Assembly: GCF_016859285.1 (NCBI RefSeq)
Contig: NC_053409.1
Coordinates: 20,903,976 to 20,967,975, forward strand
Direction of reading: 5' to 3'
DNA length: 64,000 nucleotides
Source: Xiphias gladius
Taxonomy: Eukaryota > Chordata > Actinopteri > Istiophoriformes > Xiphiidae
The position numbers were made by a program, and so were the translations under genes. The notes below the pieces were generated by a model, which worked only from the letters and a program-made list of their open reading frames with translations, was not told where the DNA came from and searched no databases. This document shows, piece by piece, positions 12,001-22,678 of the stretch (position 1 is its first letter; each line of letters begins with the position of its first letter).

Positions 12001-15000
12001 TGAAATGATTTCCAACATTTGGAAAAAAAAAAAGTACAGTAGTTTTGACACTTTGATTAACACAGAGGTTGATTGCACAGAAATAACCCAAATTATCTAT
12101 AGGGCAGTTTTTAAAGGATAGTAGATCATTCAATTCATCTGCTGACAAAATATTCTCTTAGAGATAAAATAGTGATTGATTAAGTTGAAAGAAATAGTTC
12201 AACGTTTTGGAAATTTGCTTAGTCACTTTTTTGCAGACAGTTTGATGAGAAGATTTATACAACAGTCATGTCTTTATGGTAAATATGAAGCTTAGCATCC
12301 AGCTTGGAAACAGGGTAGAAAAATCTGCCTGCCAGCACCTATAAAGCTCATTGATTAACAAGTTATATCTCATTTATTTTATCCCCACAATAACCAAACG
12401 TAAAAATGAAAAATTGGGAGCGGTGGTTTTGGGGCACTAATTCTTGTCCATAACTGGAAGCAACTTCCTGTAGTTTTATGGTTTTACACTTATAGAGGTG
12501 ATGGTAGATGGATTTCGTTACCTTTGGACAGAGCCAGGCTAGCTGTTTCCCCCTGTTTCTTGTCTTTAACCAAGCTAACCAAACGTTGGCTGTAGCCTCA
12601 TATTTACTGGACGGACATGAGAGTGGTATCAATCTTCTCATCTAATTCTCAACAAGACAGTAAATAAGAGTATTTCCTAAAATATCAAACTGTTCCTTTA
12701 AGTACTACCTAATCTCTTTTTCATAATGTAGAAAGGAAGTCAAGTAAACAAAAGACAAAAAAAGAAAGTCACCTATTGGGCCAATAGGTTTCTTGAGAAA
12801 GCGTCCTGAAGCATTAGCCTCAGTAATTGAACACAGCAGGTCGGGTACATGATCGCCAAACCGCTGCAGTTTGTTCGACCGACTAGCGAGAAGCTGATTC
12901 TTCTTCTTCAGTTTGGACTCGTACGAGACCTGGATATTCCTTTCCTCCAGTCTGGTAAATACAAACAGAGCTTGATCATAACATTTGACTTGAGGGTAGA
13001 TAAAATTGACTCTCACTCATATTACTCTCAAACTACACCTCCTTGACAGAACATTTGTGGGAAAGCAAATACCTCAGCTTTTCCTGCTCTTCCTTTCCTT
13101 TGAAAAGCGTCTGATGTTTATTCTTGATCTCTTGATTCAACTGTAAACACTTGTTCTCAAGCTCTGCAAGCTGCTCTTTCACATTGGATAAGGTCTTCTG
13201 TCCTTTTGTATATTCTGTCTCTCCATCACTGTTCAGGCTGACACTAAAATACAGTTTCATAATATATGATTTCAAATGAATGCATGCATCTGTATGAAGG
13301 TAAAGACGTCACTTAGAGTTTTTTTTTAACCTTTCTACGACCCTACCTTGTTTTTGCCTTGTTAATTTTCTCCCGAAGTAGATTTTGCTCCTGCTCTGAC
13401 TGTTTTAGTTTGTTCACAGCCCGAAAATAAACAAGCTATGGGAAAAGATTATGTCACTTAAACCAATATCAATGACGTGCACTTGATATATTGGGAATTT
13501 AAAAAAAGACAGCTTTGCACAGACACTGAACCAGGTTGTTATATGTCCCAATCAGTACCTCCTGTTCCTTGTGAGCTTTGCTAATAACCTTCATTTGCTC
13601 TTTCAACTTGAGATTGTCCTCTGTTATAGACTCCTTCTCCTCTCTCAGACTGTCAACTCTGCTTTTGATGAACTGAAGCTTCTTCTCTACTTGTATGAGC
13701 TTAGTCTTTGTGAAAGATAAGACAAAAAAGTGAAAGTGTCTTTAAAGTCACTGTCTAAATTAACTGACTTACATGTTAAACCTGTGTTCTTCAGTGGAGC
13801 ACAACTACTGTAAACATGAAAATGCAGCATGTGACGTAAAGACAGTCGGTTTATATGGTGGTGAAGGTTTGAAGGGCTCCAACATTTATAAATATTTAAC
13901 AGAAGAGGAACATTTACTGTATGACTCACCTGACAGAGCTGAAGGTTGTCCTGATGTTTGCAATCATTCTCTTCCTTTTCAATGTCTTCCTTCAACTGTT
14001 GAAGCAACTGCTCCTTGTCTCTGACCTGAAGGTGATAATAAAAAAAGTACATTGATCATGTTTAAGTGTAGCAGTCTCTTCAACACTATGAGCCCAATGG
14101 GAATGTTAGGTAATTTCTTATTTATGTTCTTCTTTCTTTTAATACCTCAACACTTGTAAGAAATTATAAACAAAGCAGACAATGGAAGTCTTGATTAAGT
14201 TTTTTTAGTTTGTTTTATACACTGATGACAGGCACATTCTTACCAAACACCATGCCATTGCTTTCTTCAGATTCTCCAAAACCTCCTTCATCTCACTGAA
14301 GGACGATAGGTTTTCATACCTCTCTTTCCTTTGTAGAAACTCTTGCTTCAGGTCCATAAGACACTGAAGACAAAAATATTTAGAACAAAAAACCCTATTT
14401 TCTTTCAGCAAGATAATATCCTGAACATGTTATTCATAGAAAAACACACTAGTAGCATGCAAACAAACTTTAAATAGCACTTTTGAAAACAGAAGGTACA
14501 AAGTGCTTTATGGGAGTAAGAACAGGGGATAGAGGGAGATAGAAGAGACAGAGAAGACAATATATACAACAAGTAGAATTAAGTTTACAACACACAATAT
14601 AAAAAGCATAAAATCAAGAGAAAGCCAAAGAAAACAAATAGGTTTTTGGGATACTTTTTTAAAGATGTGAAATGATATGAAGTGCCTAAAAATCTTCCAC
14701 TGTGTTAAACTAATAAAGAAGTACTATACATTAAGTAGATATTACCCTTCATGAACTTCTTGGTTGACAACGTTAGGACTTTGTCAGAAAATTTACACCT
14801 GTAAATTACTGAACTGATACCCAAATATCTAATGTGAAAAATCAATGGTAAGAGGTTTGTGTACCTCCTCTTGTCTCTCAACCTGCTGTCGTGTGACTGT
14901 TTTAGTGTGCTTGATATGGATGTAATCCCTCTTCATCTGTTCCAGCAGAGTTGCTTTCATGAAGAACTAAAAATGACACACAACATTTATTAAACATGCT

Positions 15001-18000
15001 CGAAAAAACAATATAATAAAAGCGTCATAATAGCGTCTCTAGGTACAAATGTAATCTTAAAATTCCAAGCTCATAACGAACACAGTGGTGTTGTACCTTA
15101 TACTTGTCTGATTCACTTTTTGAATGCAGGAACTGTTTACTCATTTCTTGGTTGAGAATGGAGACTGGGTTATCCAGCTGGAATACACAATCAAAAGTCC
15201 TGCTGAGGCCTTAAAGTATATGATTCTGCAATAAGGACGTGTATGCAACAACCAAAAACAATTTCTACCTGTAAAATGTCAGAAAATAAAATTTGCGCAT
15301 TCACCAGTAGTAAGAAAGCTGCAGAGAAAAAAGTAACTTCTTCCACTTCGACAATAGGTACCTGGATGTTGAAGTGATCCAAAATGGTGGTCAGTTCCTC
15401 CTTCTTGTTTGAAATAAATTGTCCTAAAATACATGGTAAAAAGTAATCTGGTTAAAACCTCTGTTGCCCTGGAGACGAGAAGATAAGCTGCATAACACTC
15501 ATTCCAGCTTCTAAAATACGAAGACCTGATGCATCTCTTAGTCCTTTATAACAGTAAAGCGAATCTCTTTGGGTTTGAGACTGACAGTTACATAAAACAA
15601 GCTATCTGAATACATCGCATTGAGGTGTGGGAAATTATTAGAGATTTTAACAGTTTTCTGGCATTTTACAGACAAAACAATGAATAGATTAATAAAAAAA
15701 ATAACTAGTAGATTAACTAATGAATGCATTGATTGATTAAAATAATAGTTAGCTTCAGCCCTGCACATTACAATTGAAAAAGAAGGACAACAGCAGAGTG
15801 AACCTTAGCCACCCCTGATGAAGTAATCGTCTACTTTATAGAGATGATGTGATGGTTAAACACGCAACTCAGGTTGAAAACTTCTCCTTTTGCCGATGTT
15901 CAGGGGCAAACTTTTCCGTGAGCTCAAACAGTAACTGTCATACTGGCAAGTGCAGTTCAAGTTCCATTTATTTATAAAATAACTCACATTTACACCTTGT
16001 GAAAAGCACGAGTGCAAACGTGAACGTAAATATAAGACACCGACGGCACAAAACAGTGAAACAGTGCCATGCATATAAAACGCAAACGTGCAGGTTTATA
16101 GGAGAACATTCCCGACCAAGAGTAAAGAATGTATACAGCGTTGGGAGATGGTCTGACTGAAGTGCTTTGTCTTGTCTTGTGCTTTGTGTCTGGAGTATTT
16201 GAAATTTAGGGAAGGTTTAATAAGACTGGGACAGACTCACCCTGGCATTAAGAGAATCTGTAACTCAGGAAAGTCACCTGATTTGCTCTTCAGCCTGCAG
16301 GTCCGACATCCATCACTTGAGATGCGATGCTCAATGGAGATGCAGTCGCCGTAGACGTCCCTTTTATAAGCATCTGGTCCTCTGTTTCTCAGTTTTACTG
16401 TTATATCTGCAGTACTAAAGAGCAGAGTAAAATCGAATGGCTTTCTAGTACCAGTTTCCTACTGGTGAAGAAAAATACAGCATTTCCAACAACACAATAA
16501 GGATACACATCCATTTGTTATTGAGGGATGTTCCTGATTTCGTATAACATTATATACGCGGGCTTACTTTTCACCATCCTTCACAAAATCCCTCAGCGAC
16601 ACTCCTCTGTTGGTGACAGTGGCCTTTCCACCCAGGCCTACAATCAAAGCAGTCAGGATGGCACTTTTTCCACCTTAGCATTAAATTTGAAACAACAAAG
16701 GTGAGGGATTTAATCACCGCACGGGGAGCATATCACAGACAGGTACTGGTCCACAGGTAGAACTATAGATTGTATGCAGATAAATACAAATCACACGTCC
16801 ACAGATATGCATCCGGAGGGCTGTCTTTGAATAAACAAATTCTGAGTCATCAAGAGAGGAACAAGAAATGAAACAACAGATGAATTTACGCAGGAGCATT
16901 TTTAATTATCTAATGTCTGACAAAATATATAAAGGATATGCATTCTATATCATACATGATATTATCTGTACTGTATATCATAATGTAATATTCCTGTTAT
17001 GCAACAGATGTGATTGTTTTAAGGTTATTACTTTTGAGTAATAGCTTATTCCCCATAAAAGATAAGAAAGACAATAAATTTAGTAAAAATGTTTTAGTCA
17101 GACAGTTATTCTTCTAATAAATAATAAGAGGGGACAACCTGAATTAGGAGGGATTAGAGCTGCAATGATTATTTAATTAATCAAATGGCAGATAATCATA
17201 AAAAGTAATCAGCAACTATTTGGATAATTGATCGCTTAAGCAATTTTTCAAGCAAAAAGCCCCACATTCCCTACTTCCAGCTCTTCAGTTATGGGGAGTT
17301 GCTGCTTTCCTTCGTCTAACTCGATGGTAAATTGAATATTTTCAGGTCAAAGCAAAACATCTGAAGACGTCACACTGAGCTTAGGGAAAAATTTTGATTT
17401 TTTAAAACTTTTTCTCTGGCATTTTACAGACCATACCATTAACTAAGATAATAATCATCAGATAAATCAATAATGAAAATAATCATTAGCTTTAGCCCTT
17501 GGTGGGATACACTGTATAAAGTAATAGATCATAAGGTATATAAAGTAGTAAGTATAAAGCACTGCTATTTCCCTTCTGTCTCTCTATCCATTTACAGGAG
17601 TAGCAACTGTTGTGTTTTATCGGACACCATGACCATCATTCCTATACACAACAGTTACACTCCCGTATGATATTAAATGACAAAAAGTTCTGGTTGATCA
17701 AGGATGATCAAAGTTGCTGTCATTTCAAGGGAGTACATACCATGGATTTGCCTGGCGCCCTGGCTGGGTTGGGATGCGTTAAACATACAAGCCAAAGCCA
17801 ACAGCAGATCACACGACATTTAGAGTTAAGGTTCTTACTTCCATTGTTGCCGACAATGAAATTCACATTCGGCCCTAACTGGAAGGGGCTGAGCAAGTGG
17901 TGACACATGAAATTCTTGAGAGTGATGCTTTCAATGAGGCCAGTGTCTCCCTAAAACAGATACAGAAAACGTTATTCAACATCAGATGAGCTGCTGAGAA

Positions 18001-18182
18001 GTAACTACGGAGAGGAAGCGTTTCATGGGGAAATTACTGACCGTGGTCGAGTCAGTTGAGCTGCCGGGAGATGGCCCCTGATGGTTTGTGTCATCTGGTA
18101 CGTCTTTGGCTCCCACAGCTGCCACTCGCCGGTACTTGACAGATGTCACATCACTGATATCTTTGCCTTTCCTCTTACTCAT
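6006..18182 (-). CDS. smc6: SMC6, structural maintenance of chromosomes protein 6
   Basis: Twenty-six coding exons (minus strand, first to last): 18042-18182, 17839-17950, 16568-16673, 16278-16414, 15362-15423, 15097-15177, 14865-14966, 14244-14363, 13930-14025, 13559-13699, 13347-13435, 13073-13243, 12773-12951, 11741-11942, 11513-11627, 11232-11392, 10350-10485, 10059-10139, 9791-9961, 9340-9477, 8965-9110, 7643-7768, 7428-7533, 6800-6952, 6582-6679, 6006-6111. Phases agree throughout and give 1091 aa, the length I recall for human SMC6. The Walker A motif GNNGSGKS (about residues 81-88) is split between exons 2 and 3. Two coiled-coil arms flank a hinge (about 480-650). The ABC signature LSGGERS begins near residue 990, and Walker [11 protein letters not shown] ends at 1024. 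SMC6 pairs with SMC5 in the nuclear complex for recombination repair and replication-stress tolerance. A short 5'UTR exon probably begins at 18196. The acceptor of exon 24 has a weak pyrimidine tract. Confidence 0.95.
7910..8741. repeat. Teleost dispersed repeat split by a MITE, smc6 intron 21
   Basis: Sequence on both sides of the MITE at 8211-8596 belongs to one family: the left part has AAGTAAAGTAG and AATGCATCATATTT, and the right part has TACTTGAGTAC and ends in GCACCACTG. The same order of motifs recurs at 37010-37815. Boundaries are approximate. I recognise this as a common teleost repeat but cannot assign a superfamily safely. Confidence 0.6.
8211..8596. mobile_element. Tc1/mariner-type MITE with long terminal inverted repeats
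   Basis: The ends are TATACACTC and GAGTGTATA, and the imperfect inverted repeats run inward for about 75 bp. One arm carries AGTCTAATGCAACAG, the other CTGTTGTATTAGACT, and both have AATAAATCCTC in mirror orientation. It has no coding capacity and a TA-type end. It sits inside another repeat, so it is the younger of the two. Related ends occur at 40929, 49253 and 56789-57497. Confidence 0.8.
12181..12702. mobile_element. Foldback (palindromic) element in smc6 intron 13
   Basis: The two halves are diverged inverted copies of each other. The left arm has GATGAGAAGATTTATAC and GTAAATATGAAG. The right arm read on the minus strand has GATGAGAAGATTGATAC and GTAAATATGAGG. The outer ends are also inverted (AAATAGTTCAACGTTTTGG against ACAGTTTGATATTTTAGG). 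It has no ORF of interest. A half-length relative lies at 31290-31445. Confidence 0.75.
14460..14720. repeat. Possible dispersed repeat fragment, smc6 intron 7
   Basis: The phrase TAGCACTTTTGAAAACAGA followed by a purine- and A-rich stretch resembles a repeat common in teleost genomes that begins with a similar TAGCACCTTTCAAAACAGA. No structural ends were found. Confidence 0.3.
15640..15768. mobile_element. Partial hAT-like MITE, smc6 intron 4
   Basis: It contains CTGGCATTTTACAGACAAA and ends with TAGTTAGCTTCAGCCCTGC, the terminal motif of the family that is complete at 54550-54838. Only this half is present. Confidence 0.55.
17155..17505. mobile_element. hAT-like MITE, smc6 intron 2
   Basis: It starts near AGAGCTGCAATGATTA and ends near TCATTAGCTTTAGCCCTTG, a diverged inverted terminal pair of the same family as 54550-54838. 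The inner part shares CTGGCATTTTACAGACCA with the copy at 15640. It has no coding capacity. Confidence 0.6.
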
Positions 18183-19257
18183 TTCGAAACAAGTCACTGG
18201 AAACAGAGTTAACGGGAAGAGAAATATCAGTAATGTCAGTACTCTATTATATTATTTCTTTCCTATAAGAGGGAAGTTCTTTCTCTTAGTCCAAAGGCAG
18301 GTTCGAGTTTTTAAAGTTTGGGAATGGACATACTTGCAGGCATTAGATAGCCAAATAATTTTTCTTTTGCAAAAAAACACCAAGTATCTTTTTGAATCAT
18401 AATGATATCCATCACTCCGTGCCCCTAAACAAATTCTTCGAGTTCCTTCTTTTTTTAAAGTGAGTGATCATCTCAAAACTATGCAGTGTGCAGGGTTAAT
18501 ATTTGAAGATGTGAAGAGCAGGCATGTGAAAAGAAAAAAAGAAGATGTGGGCCCTTTGTCTTCTAGCCAGGAAGCTACAGCCTGAAACCAGCAGCTCAGC
18601 AGCAACGGCAGTGGGCGTTATTATGCAAAACTCTAGATAAACATTTTATCCAGGTTTCTATATGGGTTTTTTTTTAGCTGATTTATACTGCGATTAAGAT
18701 TTGTTAAGTCTTATTAAACATATTTCATACATTTTTCGTACATGAACATAGATATAATATGGCTCTAAATGACGGCAGACTCTCAGACAACCAAGTTGTG
18801 GGATGTGCAGTAGGAACTCAAAGTCAACTGGACATGCTGTGTTTTTTTTTTCCACTAGTCTGTGGCATTTAGGGAAACCCTGTGAGCAGTGACCAAGTGT
18901 TTTCAAGACCACGCATTTAAGTCCAGTATTGCCCTTTGACTTACAGCAGCGAGTGACTACAAAACGCCTTAAAACTCAGGTAAACTTTAGCATCTTTGGA
19001 TCGCAAACAAATATGACTGTTATAAACTTCGCCTACCATTGAGCGATTGCCTGTGTGTGCAGCCCGCGAACATAACATGGTCCCGGGGGGACAGTAGACC
19101 GACTTTAGACTTCCTGGTCGGACAGTGCTGTCAAACTGAACTTGAGCGGTGACAGTTGTGGGTGTGACAAGCCGTCCAGACACGGAACAGAGAGCGTGCT
19201 GTGCGATTCGCTCACCGCCTACCTGTGTGTGTCCGCAGTATGAAATCTCACGGGGGT

Positions 19258-19294
19258 TTCTTTGTTTGTTTGTTTGTTTGTTTGTTTGTTTGTT
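19258..19294. repeat. (TTTG)n microsatellite
   Basis: About nine uninterrupted copies of a TTTG unit in the GC-rich upstream region of smc6. Confidence 0.95.
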
Positions 19295-19631
19295 TCAGAG
19301 TTCAGCCCATATTTCAACTGTCAAACTCCGACCGCTTGGTCTCTTGCACGCATTTTTCGGTGCATTGTTGACCGCGCGGAGGACGGTGCGTGCAATCAAG
19401 GCCTCTAAAACCCCCCTCGCGAGCGCACGCCCACCTCCACGTGCCATTCAACCGCGATTGAATTCAGCGAGAGCGGGAGGTGCGTCGCCTGCACCGCACA
19501 CGGTGAGGGAGGACTGAACCGGTAATGTTTCCTAACGTCGCGGTCTGCGAGTTGTTGCAGGTAGCTGTGAGTTAATCGAGTGCAGTGCTTAAGATGAGGA
19601 TGTAGTCCCTGTAACACACCTGGAAAGCGAC

Positions 19632-19750
19632 GTGTGTGTGTCTGTCTGTCTGTCTGCCTGCCTGCCTGCCTGTCTGTCTGTCTGTGTGTGTGTGTCTGTG
19701 TGTGTCTGTCTGCCTGTGTGTGTGTGTGTGTGTGGGTGTGTGTGGGTGGG
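19632..19750. repeat. Compound CTGT/CTGC/TG microsatellite
   Basis: Blocks of CTGT, then CTGC, CTGT, TG and TGGG units follow one another. The open frames read through it encode only simple repeats and are not genes. Confidence 0.95.
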
Positions 19751-20961
19751 TCATCTAAAATCACATACAGCGTGACATTTTGTGCAATTTGACAACCAGC
19801 AGCTGAATTTTCAACTGCACTTGACAACCGAGGCAAACATGGTATAACAGGAAGTGGATGTGAAGATTATCTGAGATAATAAAATATATATTTCGCCTAA
19901 GTCAATTGTTGGGTAAGATGAGTTGTGTGGGCCAGTGGGTGAGCCCTGAGCGATCACGAAATGGTCAACAAGTTAGGAAATACGAACAAAAACCATTACT
20001 TGTTAGTTGTTTATTTTCTGGGCATGCATCTTTGCATTTCGGGGGGGTCTAACACTGCATAGTTTTACCTGTTAAAGCCTCTAAAGAATACTTAAATTAA
20101 ACAAGTGCTGACAGAAACACGCAGCCTCAGATGAGGGGCCACTAGTTGTCTCTGTATCTTTTTCAAGGGTTGCAGGCCAAGACCACTTCGAGTCATACGA
20201 TAAAGGTCGGACACAGACGCTTTTGAAATATTGACCATCTTGTGTGCACCTCCTTACAGTGTCAATTAGAGGCTCAACCTTTGAATAAGTGACACTGTAG
20301 GTCGCAGTAAGGGGGGTGTAGATTGCACTCCTCTGTAGAGGTTTAAGTTGGGGCTGTCAGCTGTCTATTCAGCGCTCTAGCTCAAGTCTTGGCGTGAAGT
20401 GTCGATGAGCAAACACGGTGACAAGTCTCTTATCAGTTCATCAGTGTTAGTGGGGGTATATTTGTGTATGTTCCTCTTTGCAGAGGCAGGTTTCCTGTGT
20501 TCAACATGTGTTTATGTGATTCATCGGTTGTTTTCTCCTTCTATAAGATGCATTTGCAGTTTCGTACTGATGCACCGCCAGTCTTACAGTGACTCCCGGG
20601 CCTCTTTGTATAGTTATATCAGGTATTAGTGCGTCAGTGTTTGTCATCTCCTATAGAGTTGTGGTAGCAGTCACCTAGTAATGAGTGGATTTAGATATAA
20701 AGAGGCCAGAAGTCTCGAGAATTGACAATATTCTGAAGGATATTTAGAAGTAGGAAAACAGATCCTTACAACAGTAACTGAAAGATGATTAACGGGATCA
20801 GTGAGTGTGTATATTTGTGCTGACTTTTTTTGATAGAAGAATGGAAATTAGACCCATTTTTTCTCCACTTTGTATTATCATTACACCTGAGTCTCATAGC
20901 TAAGCATCAGTTTTTCTCAAATATAAATTCCTGAGTATTTTTGAAAAACCCAGTAGGTATT

Positions 20962-21429
20962 TTAACAACACTTAAAGTTGCTCATAATCGTCAGAATCCT
21001 CTTCCCGTGTGTGTGAGGCAGGAGTTGCTCAGTGACTGCAGGGCACCTATGCCATAGAGGGCTCTTTGGAGGTGGAGGTCTTTTCCACTCCAGAGGCCCC
21101 TTAAGTGGACATTGCGTGTGTAGGACCGCGGTGGCCATATCAATTCGAACCGGCGGATCCAACAGTGCCCGAGGCTGGAGAAAAGCACTCTCATGAAAAA
21201 CACCGATAGCAAACGTAGATAGCAGTGTGTTACTATCAAGGGACCTGCTGCCGAGCCATATGAGGATTTGAAGGGAAAGAATGCAGTCTGGTGGTGCTTC
21301 TGCAGGTGTCACAAGCACAAGTCCGAACCACTGCGCTGAAATTGAAAAAAATACTAAGTAGAGCGTTAGCAAAAAACTAGTGTAAAGTCCTGTGAATGAA
21401 GAGCCTCGATCAGTATAAAGTCCCATCAT
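20962..21429 (-). CDS. Unassigned 155-codon ORF
   Basis: An ATG-initiated open frame encodes 155 aa, starting MMGLYTDRGSSFTGLYTS and followed by a hydrophobic stretch (about residues 14-40) rich in L, F and V. The rest is proline- and histidine-rich. I recognise no domain or homologue. It lies between two genes, on the strand of smc6, in less AT-rich sequence than its surroundings. A chance frame, an exon of an unplaced gene or repeat-derived sequence are all possible. Confidence 0.2.
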   Translation of the reverse strand: MMGLYTDRGSSFTGLYTSFLLTLYLVFFSISAQWFGLVLVTPAEAPPDCILSLQILIWLGSRSLDSNTLLSTFAIGVFHESAFLQPRALLDPPVRIDMATAVLHTQCPLKGPLEWKRPPPPKSPLWHRCPAVTEQLLPHTHGKRILTIMSNFKCC

Positions 21430-21603
21430 TGTCTCGATGTCAGCATTGGCCTTGCAAGGTTCAGGATGATTTAAAAACAGTAGATGGCGTGTTGAGCCAT
21501 TTTCAACCCATGAAATGCCAATTTTTATAAAATTTTTATCATCATAGCACAGTCATATCATTTAGTTTACAGCTCAAAAAACATGTTTAAGTGTGCTATG
21601 CCT

Positions 21604-21668
21604 CTTTCAAAGCAAATAAGCTCAAAATGTACCTTGTAAGGATACTGTTTGAGCTTATTTGCTGAAAG
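21604..21668. ncRNA. Pre-miRNA-like hairpin
   Basis: A perfect 16-bp inverted repeat (AGCAAATAAGCTCAAA with TTTGAGCTTATTTGCT) is extended by five more pairs (CTTTC with GAAAG) across a 2-nt bulge, around a 21-nt loop. Stem length and loop size fit a microRNA precursor, but a small palindromic transposon is equally possible. Weak mirror similarity continues outside the stem, which favours a foldback element. Expression is unknown. Confidence 0.3.
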
Positions 21669-21944
21669 GCTATTGTGGAGTGCTAGAATTAATGAATTAG
21701 TGATGAATTATGGTCCCACAATTTCATTGCAAAAAAATGGCTAAAATGAAAGCAACGTGCATCGCAGTTTTTTTTAGAAAAGACTACAATACAACAATCC
21801 AAAAAAAAAAAAAAGGCTGCGAAATCCTGGTGGGACTGTTTGACCGCCTTTTTTTGTTTGTTTGTTTTTTGCATTTCTTGCCTGTCTTAACTAAGATAAA
21901 GATGGCTGCTGGAAGTAACAAACCCACTTGTTCATTTGTAACAC

Positions 21945-21977
21945 ATGCATAAAAAACATTTTACGTTTTTTATGCAT
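21945..21977. repeat. Perfect 13-bp inverted repeat, 7-nt loop
   Basis: ATGCATAAAAAAC and GTTTTTTATGCAT flank a 7-nt spacer, about 280 bp from the larger hairpin. No function is evident. Confidence 0.75.
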
Positions 21978-22678
21978 ATGTTTATTATCAGGTACAATTA
22001 TCTATGATTTTTTTTAAAATCATTTAACATTCTCTTACATTATAATGAATTGAGATTTTTTTGAGTCATACAAAATAACATACATATGTCACTTTCACCT
22101 ACCATCTATTTGGATTAGAAAATAGAGCCGCAACATAGAAAACTGATTTTAAAAAAATCCTTTTTTTACTGTGCCATGGACAGAATTTAAATAGTTTTAA
22201 GGGCAGTTAAATGAGCCACTGGGATTTTGAGATCTCACCAGGAATTTCTTTCAGAAAACCAAATTCTTAGCTTTTGATAAAGGTTTTCCATAATAACCAA
22301 ATGACTGTAAACAGTGCCACATGTTGAAGCTTTTCCACTTCAACTATGCGAAAGTTGTCCATTTTGATTTTGTTGCCAGGTCAACAGATGTAAGCTATTT
22401 TCGGACAAAGAGTGTCGTGTCAAAAAAATGTCAAATCGTACAGCGATAACAACATTGCATTTCAAGGGCATTATAGGCTAATACCAATACCACAGGATGA
22501 CAGTACAGATCTAGTGACATTATCAATCATTATGTGGCAGCCATTTTGACATAAAGCAGCATGTGACTGAACTGGCCTCTCATCTTTTGCGAACAATTCA
22601 ATTAGAGGCACTATTCTTTTTCAACATTAATACATTTTTGTTGGATTTTGCAGGTATATTTGAGCTCCCAGCTTCACA

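Larger units (their letters stand above)
18183..22653. other. Intergenic region between smc6 and tdrd6, with likely smc6 promoter
   Basis: The smc6 5'UTR exon probably covers 18183-18196, preceded on its strand by an acceptor TTTCCAG. GC- and CpG-rich sequence at about 19100-19560 is the best candidate for the smc6 start region. tdrd6 has an acceptor ending at 22653, so it has an upstream non-coding exon that I could not place. Human GEN1, which I recall as the neighbour of SMC6, is not visible here. Confidence 0.45.

Noticed and set aside
19405-19836. Minus-strand frames rich in Thr-His repeats
   Set aside because: They are translations of the CTGT/TG microsatellite, not proteins.
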